Positions 1-8,973 of a DNA stretch of 64,000 nt are shown piece by piece. Below the pieces are notes generated by a model. It had not been told where the DNA came from. It worked only from the letters and a program-made list of their open reading frames with translations, and made no database searches. The stretch is from assembly GCF_009689585.1 (NCBI RefSeq), contig NZ_AP018694.1, positions 496,001 through 560,000 on the forward strand, written 5' to 3'. The stretch's first letter is position 1. Each line of letters opens with the position of its first letter. The stretch comes from Aquipluma nitroreducens. GTDB taxonomy: Bacteria; Bacteroidota; Bacteroidia; Bacteroidales; Prolixibacteraceae. Both the position numbers and the translations under genes were made by a program.

Positions 1-1520
1 TGAATTCGATTATCTTCAAAATCAATATTTTTAATGATAAATTCGAATTCTTCATCTACAGGAAATTTTTCGTGTAAAAAGACATATCTGCTAAAAGTCA
101 AGTCTGATCTGAAAGCAATCCCTTCAATGTTATTATCTAAATCCAGTTTTATAAAATCGTCATCGCTGTACTTTACTTTTGCCTTTAATGTATTTCCTAT
201 TTTGAAATTTAAGCTTACAATTTTATATGGGTCACTATTGGTTCCTTTTATGCTAAATTCAACTAACCCACCTTTAATTATTTCGAGTGGAATCAATTCT
301 ACTTGCATGGAGTCTTTAAAATACTTGTCAATTTCGTCAATCTGAGAGATACTCAAATTGTGCTTTCTAACAAATCCTTCAACTCCATCTACATTAACTT
401 TTAACTCATCGTGCCTTACTTTAACAATAATACCTTTAATCGGATGCTTAGAATCAATAGATTCATTAATAATGTTATAAGCTATTGCCATTGAACTTTC
501 TTTGTCGATTCTAATGCAATAGCATATTACACTTCTATCATGATTATCAAGAAATTCTAAAGGTTTATTTATCAAAGTGAAGTTCCCTGTAGTTAATAAC
601 TCCTTTGCTATATCCTCGAGAATTTCAACTCTATCTTCTCTTGCAAGAAGGTAAAATGTTTTAATTCCCCTCGCCAATCCCAATCTTATTCTTCTTAAAT
701 ATGCTTCTAACCCATGAGTCAAATAAGTTTCCTTTTTGGCAACGAGGAGGACTCCAACTTTAAGTGTTTTATCTACAAATTGTAATTGAGTATTATCATC
801 AGCTTCTCTTCTTGCAATTTCATATAAATAGCTTAAGAAGGAATCGGCTTCATTAAAATTTTCGATATTTGGAATAGTTCCAGTTAATTTATTGCCATAA
901 TAATCTAATTCTCTAATCAAAATCCTAGTTAAAAATCCGGCATTGTCGATTTCTTCAATTTGAGTACATTTATCTTTAAATGTTTCAATGTCTTTCGCGT
1001 ATTCGTCAATGAAGTAGCTGATTACGTTTCTTTGATTTTTATTAATGTGAAGTAGAATTTTCCTGGTTATCGAAAAATCAATGGATTTTCTTAATGATTC
1101 ACTGAAATATGGTTTTGCATGTTTTAGAAAGGCATCTCGAACATAGACAGAAGTTGCATTTACAACATTTCTAGTTTGATCATTTGAGAATTTTAGCTTT
1201 ACAATTGCTTTTCCTTCTTTCAACTTTGTATCAAAGTTTTTACCTCGAACCCATTCAATTGACAAATCGGGTATTTCAAAGTCAGGTAATTCTTTTCCTA
1301 TCAGCCTTAATGCTCGGCTGCAAGAACCTTCAAGTCGATTTTTTATTGACGCCTTTTTCAGGCTGTGAAATACATAAGCTCCAGCGTATTGAATCCAACC
1401 AACCCAAATTTTTATCTTATCGGTAAAAAATAGTGCGATTATTATTAAAACAATGCCAACTAATGGTAAACCTAAATTGGCCAAAGCATTCTTTGCATCT
1501 TGGTAAAATTCATTTCCCAT
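1..1520 (-). CDS. Membrane-anchored protein with S1-like C-terminal domains (partial)
   Basis: The frame is open from an ATG at 1520 to the left edge, at least 506 codons, so the C-terminus is outside the window. Residues about 12-34 form one hydrophobic segment, suggesting an N-terminal membrane anchor with the rest cytoplasmic. The middle, roughly 40-370, is charged and matches no family I recognise. From about residue 380 two stretches look like S1/OB-type RNA-binding repeats (HPIKGIIVKVRHDELKVNV, then IGNTLKAKVKYSDDDFIKLD). It overlaps the preceding 85-residue gene by 11 nt and is probably the fourth gene of the hsdM operon. The DNA here is more A+T rich than hsdM. The S1 assignment is inference from pattern; function is unknown. 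Confidence 0.72.
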   Translation of the reverse strand, partial: MGNEFYQDAKNALANLGLPLVGIVLIIIALFFTDKIKIWVGWIQYAGAYVFHSLKKASIKNRLEGSCSRALRLIGKELPDFEIPDLSIEWVRGKNFDTKLKEGKAIVKLKFSNDQTRNVVNATSVYVRDAFLKHAKPYFSESLRKSIDFSITRKILLHINKNQRNVISYFIDEYAKDIETFKDKCTQIEEIDNAGFLTRILIRELDYYGNKLTGTIPNIENFNEADSFLSYLYEIARREADDNTQLQFVDKTLKVGVLLVAKKETYLTHGLEAYLRRIRLGLARGIKTFYLLAREDRVEILEDIAKELLTTGNFTLINKPLEFLDNHDRSVICYCIRIDKESSMAIAYNIINESIDSKHPIKGIIVKVRHDELKVNVDGVEGFVRKHNLSISQIDEIDKYFKDSMQVELIPLEIIKGGLVEFSIKGTNSDPYKIVSLNFKIGNTLKAKVKYSDDDFIKLDLDNNIEGIAFRSDLTFSRYVFLHEKFPVDEEFEFIIKNIDFEDNRI

Positions 1521-1767
1521 TTTCACAATTGTATTTTTGGAGACATAAAGCACTTTCGCAGAAGAATTCCAAATAAATCTTTTCACCAGCATTTACAGGA
1601 ATAATTATACCAATATTTTCAATTGAGATAATTGTGCCGCAACATTTGCAGATCAATTTTTCATTTATTAAATCTTCATATTGACCTGTTTGCTTAAGAA
1701 GGACTTCAATGTCAGTATCTAATATGGCATTGATCATTTGTTTCTTTTTTCCAAACATATTATTCAA
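1510..1767 (-). CDS. Small Cys-rich (zinc-ribbon-like) protein
   Basis: This is an 85-residue protein of no recognised family. A CKCC cluster near residues 39-42 and a CxxxxC pair near residues 70-75 could form a small zinc site. It has no signal peptide or membrane segment. It starts 14 nt after hsdS stops and its end overlaps the next gene by 11 nt, so it is translated within the hsdM-hsdS transcript. That position suggests an accessory factor of the restriction-modification locus or of the membrane protein that follows. The spacing supports it as a real gene; its function is unknown. Confidence 0.6.
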   Translation of the reverse strand: MNNMFGKKKQMINAILDTDIEVLLKQTGQYEDLINEKLICKCCGTIISIENIGIIIPVNAGEKIYLEFFCESALCLQKYNCENGK

Positions 1768-1781
1768 ATTTAGTTTGATAT

Positions 1782-3053
1782 TTATTGCCTTATATTACAG
1801 ACTTCTTTCTTCCCTCCCAACAAATCACCCATCAATCCCCGTTTGATCGATTGGTATTTTTGTAATAGGGTTTCTTCTGATTCAAGTTTGTGATTCAATG
1901 ATTCCAGTCTATCAAATATTCTGCGTTGTTCATTTATATCTGGCATTTTAAATAATGGTTTTTCAAAATCCGATTTTCCAATATTTCCTTGTGCTCCAGC
2001 ATTTACTTTGCTAAAAACTTGATTTAAGAACTGCCGTGTTGTGAGGGTGTAATACAAGAAACCTTTATGAATTTCATCTAAATTCTTTGGTTCGAATCTT
2101 CCTACACGATAGTTCTGTAAGACATCATTTTTCAGTTTTTTTACCTGACAAGCTTTTCCCAGAGTAGCGCCAGTTAAAGCCATTAATACGTCCCCATTCC
2201 TAATTATAATGGATCTGAATTCATCAATGCGGTTTTTTGAAATAAAAGAACAGTTAGATAAATCTACATTCTCCGGCTTTATTTGACCAATTTTTACAAT
2301 GGGTATTCCATTTTCAGTAAAATCATAATCTCTAAATTGGAACCCGTGAATTAAATGTACAAAATCTCCGAACCTTTTCACTTCCCATTCTTTCGGAATC
2401 ATTCCCAATTCCGATTCTTTATACAATTCCGGGGCATCATGGTAGCTGGGGCGAAGGTGCCCGTTGGTATCTAAGCCGCAGGTAAAAAGGTCGTGCAACA
2501 TGCCTTGCTTAATGGCTTTGTTTTTAGCTATGGCCGATTGGGTTTGCTCGATAACGGTGTCACAAGTGGTGAGGATATGAGCAATTTTTTGTTGGATGGG
2601 AAATAATGGGATATTGATTTTTAGATTTCTTACATCGCCAGAGTTAATTGCGGGATAGTTTGAACCTACAACTAATGCCTCAATTTGCGTTTCAACTTCA
2701 TTTGAAAAAAGTGAATGATAAATAAATCCTATTTCCACATTTGGCCTTGATCGAAGAACAGCAAAGCCAGTTGATGCTATAAAATTTGATTTACTTCTTT
2801 TCTTAAATTGAGCAAATGCTTTGAGGTTTGGTCTAACAGTGGACATTAAAATATCATTGTCCTTTAGTATTTTCCTTGCTCTTGAAGGTGCATCTTTATA
2901 TTGAATTGAATGGATTGGAAAACTAACATTACCCAAACTAACTGAGCTAATGTCAATATAAAAGAATGAAAAATCAGCATCAGTAGAAGATGGTAATTGT
3001 TCAGGATCAACTTCAACAAGATCTTTCAGTGTTTTTTCTTTCCATTCACTCAT
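1782..3053 (-). CDS. hsdS: Type I restriction-modification specificity subunit HsdS
   Basis: This 423-residue protein has the usual HsdS layout. A first target-recognition domain covers about 5-150. A central conserved helical region covers about 150-200 (QQKIAHILTTCDTVIEQTQ). A second target-recognition domain starts near ESELGMIPKEWEVKRFGD (about 215), and a distal conserved helix covers about 375-415 (INEQRRIFDRLESLNHKLES). HsdS sets the DNA sequence bound by the HsdM2S methyltransferase and, where HsdR exists, by the restriction complex. The start overlaps the hsdM stop by 8 nt, so translation is coupled. Both recognition domains look intact, so a bipartite target is expected. The target sequence cannot be read from the protein. 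Confidence 0.95.
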   Translation of the reverse strand: MSEWKEKTLKDLVEVDPEQLPSSTDADFSFFYIDISSVSLGNVSFPIHSIQYKDAPSRARKILKDNDILMSTVRPNLKAFAQFKKRSKSNFIASTGFAVLRSRPNVEIGFIYHSLFSNEVETQIEALVVGSNYPAINSGDVRNLKINIPLFPIQQKIAHILTTCDTVIEQTQSAIAKNKAIKQGMLHDLFTCGLDTNGHLRPSYHDAPELYKESELGMIPKEWEVKRFGDFVHLIHGFQFRDYDFTENGIPIVKIGQIKPENVDLSNCSFISKNRIDEFRSIIIRNGDVLMALTGATLGKACQVKKLKNDVLQNYRVGRFEPKNLDEIHKGFLYYTLTTRQFLNQVFSKVNAGAQGNIGKSDFEKPLFKMPDINEQRRIFDRLESLNHKLESEETLLQKYQSIKRGLMGDLLGGKKEVCNIRQ

Positions 3054-5763
3054 ATCCTAACTCCTCCAAAAATTTATTTAACTCGCTGGTGAAAGTTTCC
3101 CGTTCGGTCAGGATATCGGTGAGGGTAACGGTGTATTTGTCGTGCAGTTCTTCAACGGCTTGTTGCAGTTGGCGGGTATGCACTTCAAGGTAACTGTTAA
3201 TGGTGCTGTGCAGTTTGGACTGCCAGCGGTTCATGATTAATTGTTTGGCCACTTCCGGAGTAATTTGCTCGCGGGCTTGCTCAACCAATTCTTCCTTGCG
3301 CTGTTCAATGGCACGTATCAATGAAGCGCAGGCTTTTACTTCGTTTTCCAAATCAACATGACGTTGTATTCCGGCTTCGGCAGTTTCAATGGCTTGTGTC
3401 AATGGCACAATTTGCAATTGTACTAGCTTTATTTCTTGCTGTAGTTTGGTAATGGAGGCGGTATTTCCATCCTTCCGGTAGGCCGAAATCCGCTTCTCCA
3501 GAATTTTCACATCATTCTCCAATTCCTTGCGCTGGCCGTTCAGTTGCTTAATGGTTGCTTTAATTTCAGTAATCCGGCCTTTCGGAATCACTTCATAATC
3601 GGTTTCGTTCCATTCAGTTTCTTCCAGTTCGGCCACTTCGGCAAACAGCGCTTCCAGTTCTTCCTTTCGGGCTTGTTTGGCGCGCGATTCGGCCAACAGT
3701 TCAGGAAATTGGCTTTCCAGAATATCTTCTTCAGGAATCAGCTCGGCATTCCATTCGCTGGCTGCCACCGATTTAAAATCGGTTTCCAACTCGTCAACAT
3801 ACTGAGCAAATGCTCCGCGACTTTGAAATTCGTCGAGCAAAGGATCTTCGATTGCGGCCGTTTTCAGGGCAAAAGCCTCGGTTAAACCTTGCACAAAATG
3901 ATACACATCTTTGTCTACCGGCAGGTTTTCGACCAATGGCAAAATGGTTTGCCAAAAATCGTGCATAGCATCGGCATAGCGTTTTTGTGCCTGCGCGTAT
4001 CCTTCAGAACCGTAAATAATTGTTTTAATATCCTCTTTGGCAGCAATGGCCGCGCTAAACTGCTGGTAACCTTCTTTCAGCGGATCAAAAAGCTGTACTT
4101 TCAATCCATTATAGCAGGCAAAAGCATTATCAAGTGCAGTGATTTCGCTGTCGGGCAATCCGCCTTTCAGGTGTGCATGTACATCGTTTGGAGTGGGTTC
4201 CGGAGCATTATCGACATACCGCCGGATGTTGCAATTGAACTCTTCGGCTTCGAGTTCGGCCTTTTTCACCAAACGGCTATATTTCGGAAGTGGTTTTTTG
4301 TGGGTATATACATACGATATTTTTTCAATATCCTCGGGGCGCAAAGTATTCTGGTTTTTACCTTCCCGGTATTCGCGGTCGGCATTGATAAAGAACACGC
4401 CATCGCGTTCAGCAGCTCCGGCTTTGTTTACAATCAGGATCGAGGCCGGAATACCAGTGCCAAAAAACAGTGCTGGTGGCAAACCGATGATACATTCCAG
4501 AATTCCTTGTTCGATCAACCGTTTGCGCATCCGTTGCTCTTCGCCACCACGAAACAACACACCATGAGGCATCACCACCGCCATGCGTCCATTGTCTTTC
4601 AGCGTTGCAATCATGTGTTGCACAAACATAAAGTCGGCTTGTTTTTTCTGGCTCATCCAGTTCACAAAACGCTCCTTGAATCGCATTCCAGCGGTAGTGT
4701 AGTTTTGCGAAAATGGCGGATTGGCCACCACGATATCGTATTTCCGGAGTTGTCCGTTTTCAACCAGTTTGGGATCGAGAATCGTGTCGCCTTGCTGAAT
4801 GTTGGCGTTGCGGATGTTGTGAAAAATCATATTCATCACGCACATTTTGTAGATGCCGTCTTTCAGCTCCTGCCCATGAATGGTCAGGTGTTTGGCCGTT
4901 CCGTATCGAGCCTCCACATAGTTACGCATGTTAATGGCCAAGCCTCCGGAACCAATGGTCGGATCGCAAATTTCAGCATCAATAGCCGGTTGCAGAATTT
5001 TTCCCATTAAATGCACCACCGGCGAAGGTGTATAGAATTCGCCGCCTTTTTTCCCGGCACTTTCGGCAAAGTATTTAATCAGGAATTCGTATGCAGCGCC
5101 GAGCAAATCTGGAAATTCAAACTGATCGTCGGTCAGCTTCATGCGGTTAAAGTCTTTCAGCATTTGGGAAAGCACTTCGTCGGAAAGTACTTTCTCTCCT
5201 TTGGTATTTACCGCGTTAAACTTAGTGGTACTCAAAATTCCCTGCAAAATTTCTGCATTGGCATCCTCCAACGCATTGAGAGCAATACTCAGCGCATCAC
5301 CCACATTTTCCAACACGGTTGAAATGCCATACCAGGCAGCCGTTAGTGGTAAACCGATAAGTTCATTGGCCAAAGCCAATTTTTCTTCCTTGCTGAGCTT
5401 GTCAGATTGAAGTTCAATTCGTATTTCTTCCCGGCGTAATTCGGTTTGCTTTTCTTCGGGAGTTGGTTGATAGTCAATTTTCCAACGTGCTTTTTTAGGT
5501 ACAAAAAACTCGTATTCGGGGGCTTTTACTTCTTCCAGTTCTTCCTCTATTTCTTCCTGGGACAAATCGGGATACTCCTTCAATAAGTTGCTGGTGCGCT
5601 GAATACGGCCAATTTCGAACTGGTCATTTACTCGTTTCAGAAAAAGCATAGCAATGATGTAATCCTTATATTCAGAGGCATCCAGACCGGCAGCCCGTAG
5701 ATTATCGCATTGTAATTTTAAAAATGTGTTTAATTTAGAGAGTGATATTTTTTTTGTAGTCAT
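3046..5763 (-). CDS. hsdM: Type I DNA methyltransferase subunit HsdM, long form
   Basis: HsdM is an N6-adenine methyltransferase that uses S-adenosylmethionine. An N-terminal HsdM helical domain covers about 5-200. The methylase core follows, with the SAM-binding motif DPTIGSGGLAINM near residue 270 and the catalytic motif NPPF (VVANPPFSQNY) near residue 350. At 905 residues it is much longer than the usual 500-550. The extra part, about 560-905, is Glu/Lys/Gln-rich and predicted coiled coil (KQLNGQRKELENDVKILEK), ending next to hsdS. It is the first gene of a four-gene operon. No hsdR lies upstream, where only about 400 bp separates it from the mobilisation genes. Restriction would need an hsdR beyond the left edge; otherwise this is a methylation-only or modified system. 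Confidence 0.95.
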   Translation of the reverse strand: MTTKKISLSKLNTFLKLQCDNLRAAGLDASEYKDYIIAMLFLKRVNDQFEIGRIQRTSNLLKEYPDLSQEEIEEELEEVKAPEYEFFVPKKARWKIDYQPTPEEKQTELRREEIRIELQSDKLSKEEKLALANELIGLPLTAAWYGISTVLENVGDALSIALNALEDANAEILQGILSTTKFNAVNTKGEKVLSDEVLSQMLKDFNRMKLTDDQFEFPDLLGAAYEFLIKYFAESAGKKGGEFYTPSPVVHLMGKILQPAIDAEICDPTIGSGGLAINMRNYVEARYGTAKHLTIHGQELKDGIYKMCVMNMIFHNIRNANIQQGDTILDPKLVENGQLRKYDIVVANPPFSQNYTTAGMRFKERFVNWMSQKKQADFMFVQHMIATLKDNGRMAVVMPHGVLFRGGEEQRMRKRLIEQGILECIIGLPPALFFGTGIPASILIVNKAGAAERDGVFFINADREYREGKNQNTLRPEDIEKISYVYTHKKPLPKYSRLVKKAELEAEEFNCNIRRYVDNAPEPTPNDVHAHLKGGLPDSEITALDNAFACYNGLKVQLFDPLKEGYQQFSAAIAAKEDIKTIIYGSEGYAQAQKRYADAMHDFWQTILPLVENLPVDKDVYHFVQGLTEAFALKTAAIEDPLLDEFQSRGAFAQYVDELETDFKSVAASEWNAELIPEEDILESQFPELLAESRAKQARKEELEALFAEVAELEETEWNETDYEVIPKGRITEIKATIKQLNGQRKELENDVKILEKRISAYRKDGNTASITKLQQEIKLVQLQIVPLTQAIETAEAGIQRHVDLENEVKACASLIRAIEQRKEELVEQAREQITPEVAKQLIMNRWQSKLHSTINSYLEVHTRQLQQAVEELHDKYTVTLTDILTERETFTSELNKFLEELGYE

Positions 5764-5807
5764 ATTTTGGATAAATTCTAATCTAAAGGGTTGTTTTTCG
5801 TGAAGAC

Positions 5808-5815
5808 CAAAGTTA
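5808..5815 (-). promoter_or_regulatory. Candidate -7 box for the hsdM operon
   Basis: On the minus strand the octamer TAACTTTG fits the Bacteroidota -7 consensus TAnnTTTG and lies about 45 nt upstream of the hsdM start. I see no clear -33 TTTG at the right spacing, so this is only a partial match. Confidence 0.35.
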
Positions 5816-6169
5816 ACCTTTATCGTTAATTACTCTTTGATTTTAACCGGAAATATAGAACATCTGATTCAATTAATTATTATTGTTCATTATTTTTCCT
5901 GAGATTTTTACCAACGCAAAAAGAAAATTATTTCTCTTAAAATCTACTGCAACACTCCACTTGATTCTGAAGCAAGCTTATTCGCCTAATACGTCATATT
6001 AGGACTATGGTCAAATCAAAAACTACATATCGGTAATTAATTTCTATAAATTGGCAGCAAAGTACGAATGCTGCCGAAATTTTGATCACAAATTTAGAGG
6101 CTAGACTTTCCATTATGCAAACCACGCTTGTGCTTTCAAGAGAAGTTTTCTATACCTCTAATTTCGCCT
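5816..6169. other. Non-coding spacer between hsdM and the mobilisation genes
   Basis: No plausible gene is seen. The stretch is A+T rich. A 7-bp inverted repeat, GGCAGCA at 6053-6059 and TGCTGCC at 6069-6075, could be a hairpin after the relaxase gene that ends at 6170. It has no T-run on either strand, so I do not call it a terminator. Confidence 0.5.
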
Positions 6170-7102
6170 CTATAACTTTCTCTTTGTCCTGTTTTTCTGT
6201 GATTTCAGCTTATATCTTTTGTTTCTGAAGCCTGATCCATCATCCAATTGAGTTTTTACCTGCCTGATCAATTCTTTTAAAACCAACGATTTCAAAACTC
6301 CTGTGCCCAGTCCTGTTTGATCCGGATTGAGATGTTGCTTAGAATGTTGGACCAAATTCTGCTGTTCAGGCAAATAAAACTTCGGTCGCTCCTGAAAGTC
6401 CGACATCTTAACCGGGTGCCGGATCGGATTTCCATTCTCGTCTGTTACAAAAACCAGATGACCCCTTCCTGCTTTTCGAACTTCTACCTGGAACAATCTC
6501 AAAGCCTGATCATACATTTCTTTGGAAGTGATAAACTCCATTCGGTTCAATTGCCCAAAAAGATTCTCCAGATTTTGCTTCAGGTCTTTGCTTGAATTCG
6601 AGAATCTGAAGTTTAGTTTCTCCGGATTATCATCTTTCGTCAACTGATATTTTTGTTCCAAGTTTTTAATGAACCTTTGTGTCTTTTCCTTCTCGAAGTT
6701 GTCTTTGATTTTCTTTCCGGTTTCACAATTGATACGGGTAGATACAATATGAAAATGCACCCGTTCCAGATCGGCATGTTTATACACCAGGTAAGGCTGG
6801 TTCCCATAACCCAGATGCTTCATCAGGTTATCAATTTCAGTTCTAATCCCAGCATCACCCAAACGAACCAAATCACTGACAGTCGGATTAACGGATATAT
6901 GCAATCCTGGCTTTTGTACCCGAGTGTTGCGATCTTCAATCTCTTTGAAAATCCGGTGACGGGCATTCTTATCGCCCAGGAAAGGATTGATTTCCGAAGT
7001 ATTCCGGCTGTGATAAAAAGTAGCTTTGTGCTGAACGACCTTCCGCTCATTGTAAAACAAAGCGTTTTTCGTACTGCAAGCCTGATGAATTTTGATAACC
7101 AT
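6170..7102 (-). CDS. Relaxase/mobilisation nuclease
   Basis: This 310-residue relaxase would nick the element at oriT and carry the single strand through the conjugation channel. A Tyr near residue 17 (ALFYNERK) could be the nucleophile. The metal-binding triad appears as ERVHFHIVSTRIN near residue 117, and an upstream His lies in GLHISVNPT near 75. The C-terminal third is basic (KRYKLKSQKNRTKRK), fitting DNA contact. It follows the MobC-like gene by 35 nt, forming a two-gene mobilisation operon. It resembles the MOB_P-type relaxases of Bacteroidota conjugative elements. It is compact but shows no sign of truncation. Confidence 0.9.
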   Translation of the reverse strand: MVIKIHQACSTKNALFYNERKVVQHKATFYHSRNTSEINPFLGDKNARHRIFKEIEDRNTRVQKPGLHISVNPTVSDLVRLGDAGIRTEIDNLMKHLGYGNQPYLVYKHADLERVHFHIVSTRINCETGKKIKDNFEKEKTQRFIKNLEQKYQLTKDDNPEKLNFRFSNSSKDLKQNLENLFGQLNRMEFITSKEMYDQALRLFQVEVRKAGRGHLVFVTDENGNPIRHPVKMSDFQERPKFYLPEQQNLVQHSKQHLNPDQTGLGTGVLKSLVLKELIRQVKTQLDDGSGFRNKRYKLKSQKNRTKRKL

Positions 7103-7137
7103 TGATTTACACTTTGAGATTGGCGAGAACTGGTAAA

Positions 7138-7506
7138 TTAGTGCAGCAATTTCTGGAGCATAATCAGGCAGTTTCGCATCATATCAAAAGCCTGACGGAG
7201 CAATTGCCGGTCATTGTCCCCGACATTGTAACCTGCAAAAGAATTCATGCGCTTAGAGAGCTGGTTCAGGTTGACTCCAATTTTGTTTAGCTCAAAATCC
7301 AGGCTTTTTAGTTGGGCGTTGGCTTCCTCGTCTAATGAAATGACTTTTCGGTTTGACTCATTAAAAACCTTGGACCGGATCAGATCACTCATGCAGCCAT
7401 ATTTCCCCCTTTTGGTCAGGCTTTGTAACCTGATCTTCTCATCCCTGGAAACCCGGATAATGAGCTTGGCATTTCGCTTATCGGTATCTGGCAATTTGGG
7501 TCGCAT
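7138..7506 (-). CDS. MobC-like relaxosome accessory protein
   Basis: The 122-residue protein starts with a ribbon-helix-helix-like segment (AKLIIRVSRDEKIRLQSL), as in MobC/MobA accessory proteins. These bind oriT and help the relaxase open DNA. A central loop is followed by a helical region about 65-120 (LDFELNKIGVNLNQLSKRMNS), the usual MobC signature. It sits directly before the relaxase gene. The short repeats upstream, in the probable oriT, are likely its binding sites and could also mediate autoregulation. Confidence 0.85.
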   Translation of the reverse strand: MRPKLPDTDKRNAKLIIRVSRDEKIRLQSLTKRGKYGCMSDLIRSKVFNESNRKVISLDEEANAQLKSLDFELNKIGVNLNQLSKRMNSFAGYNVGDNDRQLLRQAFDMMRNCLIMLQKLLH

Positions 7507-7540
7507 GGTTTGTTTTCTGTTCCTGTTTCAACGGTTCAAA

Positions 7541-7637
7541 GAGGGGAATCATTCATAACTGAGGGGAATGTGGGTTGGCTCCTGCCAGACAAGGTGAGAA
7601 GGTTTTTGTGCATACAAAAACACATCTTGCATTCCCC
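7541..7637. other. Probable oriT with nested inverted repeats
   Basis: Just upstream of the MobC-like gene, GAGGGGAAT occurs twice with a 20-bp period (7541-7549 and 7561-7569). GGGGAATG at 7563-7570 is matched by CATTCCCC at 7630-7637. Inside lies a 7-bp hairpin, TTTTTGT 7603-7609 and ACAAAAA 7614-7620, around GCAT. Iterated motifs plus nested inverted repeats beside a relaxase operon are typical of oriT. The nick site cannot be fixed by eye. Confidence 0.55.
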
Positions 7638-7884
7638 ACTTTGATTAAGATTTATCCGAACTAAGATAGTATTTACAATTTCAACCACAAAACACAAAAC
7701 AGCTCAATATCAATCAATTAGAATGATGAAGTAAAAATATTATATCGATTAAAATGACTCGTTTTGCTACACCAATCAGGGGAAGGATTTTATATAAATT
7801 CCAAAAAAAAACAATATTGGTAGAAATAAAAGTCGTAACGGGCGTTTGATTTATAACTACCGGATGTCATTTTTACTAAAATAA

Positions 7885-7918
7885 TTTGGATTATTGATAA
7901 ATAATTGTTGTAACTTTA
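7885..7918 (+). promoter_or_regulatory. Candidate promoter of the 8003-10391 operon
   Basis: TTTG at 7885-7888 and TAACTTTA at 7911-7918 resemble Bacteroidota -33 and -7 boxes, with a spacer of about 22 nt that is slightly long. They would give a leader of roughly 75-80 nt before the ATG at 8003. The rest of 7638-8002 shows no gene. Confidence 0.35.
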
Positions 7919-8002
7919 AGCAGAGAATAAATTACCGGAAGCAGCTGCCTCTTTCATGAAGTAGCCTTAAGCTCAAAGCCATTAACTTTAAACTATGCTC
8001 CC

Positions 8003-8674
8003 ATGAAAATTTTTCATCTGTTTGCTTTTGTCATATTGGGAATATTTCTCACCGGTTGCGCTACGATCCCCAAACAGTCTGCCAGCTTATCTGAAGAACT
8101 GGGATATAAATTAACGAATATTGAGCAATCACACGTCCAGCTTTTGCACAACTTCTTTGAGCAAAAAAGAAATACAGTCGAAGAGTTCATTGTAGAGGAA
8201 TGGATTCCTGTGTATAGTGAACAGTATTTTTCTAAACCTTCCGTGGAAAATAAATGGAATGAAATTGTCAGCAGCGGAAATAAAGAGGACCGGCTTAAAT
8301 TTATCACCATTGTTGGACCTGTCCTGTTAAATCAGATCAATGAGCAAAGACAGAAACTATTACAGCCATTGAATGATCTCGAAAAAGAAATCGAACAAAA
8401 AATCCGGAATGAATATAACTCCGCAAGAAGTATCAACAATGCTCTTACCAGCTTCTTACAATCGGCGGTGAAGGTCGAAGAAAACAGATCCAGGTATCTT
8501 GAGATGTTGGGTGTTACAGATCAGAAAATAAATGAAGCTATAGACACAACGGATCAACTGGTCAAAGACCTGGTAAAAGTTGGAGAAAACGCAGAAGATA
8601 AAACAGAAAAGGTTAATTCATTTCTATCTAAAATGGAAGAATTCAAGAAAAAAATAAATACCACTACTAAATAA
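8003..8674 (+). CDS. Coiled-coil lipoprotein
   Basis: The 223-residue product begins with a lipoprotein signal peptide ending in the lipobox LTGC (Cys near residue 19), so it should be lipid-anchored after export. The remainder is almost wholly helical and charged. One segment covers about 30-75, and coiled-coil-like stretches cover 105-150 and 165-220 (TDQLVKDLVKVGENAEDK). No enzyme motif is visible. It is the first gene of a four-gene plus-strand operon; the next starts 8 nt later. I do not recognise the family. A role in holding partners at the membrane is only inference from the anchor and coiled coils. Confidence 0.75.
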   Translation: MKIFHLFAFVILGIFLTGCATIPKQSASLSEELGYKLTNIEQSHVQLLHNFFEQKRNTVEEFIVEEWIPVYSEQYFSKPSVENKWNEIVSSGNKEDRLKFITIVGPVLLNQINEQRQKLLQPLNDLEKEIEQKIRNEYNSARSINNALTSFLQSAVKVEENRSRYLEMLGVTDQKINEAIDTTDQLVKDLVKVGENAEDKTEKVNSFLSKMEEFKKKINTTTK

Positions 8675-8682
8675 TTACTCAC

Positions 8683-8964
8683 ATGTCAGACTGGGACCAA
8701 TTTGAAAAAGATGCAAAGGAGGCAGCCAAAATAGCTGCTGAAGAAACCAATGAAATTCTGTCCACACGGATTGCCTCAATTACCTCACTCACCCCGAAGG
8801 AAATTACCGAATTATTTCCGGCGGCTACCGATGCCAAAAATTTTGAAGAGTTGGTAAAGATTGTACGTTCAGCCGAGGGAAAAAACATTCAGGTAAATCG
8901 GATAATGGAAAACTCGGAAAAGTTTGGCGGAATAATCCTGAAGCTATTAACCAAATTTATTTAA
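8683..8964 (+). CDS. Small helical hypothetical protein
   Basis: This 93-residue protein starts 8 nt after the lipoprotein gene and ends 9 nt before the phospholipase-like gene, so it is co-transcribed. It is acidic at the N-terminus (WDQFEKDAKEAAKIAAEE), predicted helical, and lacks a signal peptide or membrane segment. No family is recognised. Its tight placement in the operon is the main reason to accept it as real. Confidence 0.6.
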   Translation: MSDWDQFEKDAKEAAKIAAEETNEILSTRIASITSLTPKEITELFPAATDAKNFEELVKIVRSAEGKNIQVNRIMENSEKFGGIILKLLTKFI

Positions 8965-8973
8965 GCTATAAGC

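Noticed and set aside
3889-5010. A 373-codon plus-strand open frame
   Set aside because: It is the antisense of hsdM, whose methylase motifs are clear on the minus strand; the plus-strand product has no domain or codon logic.
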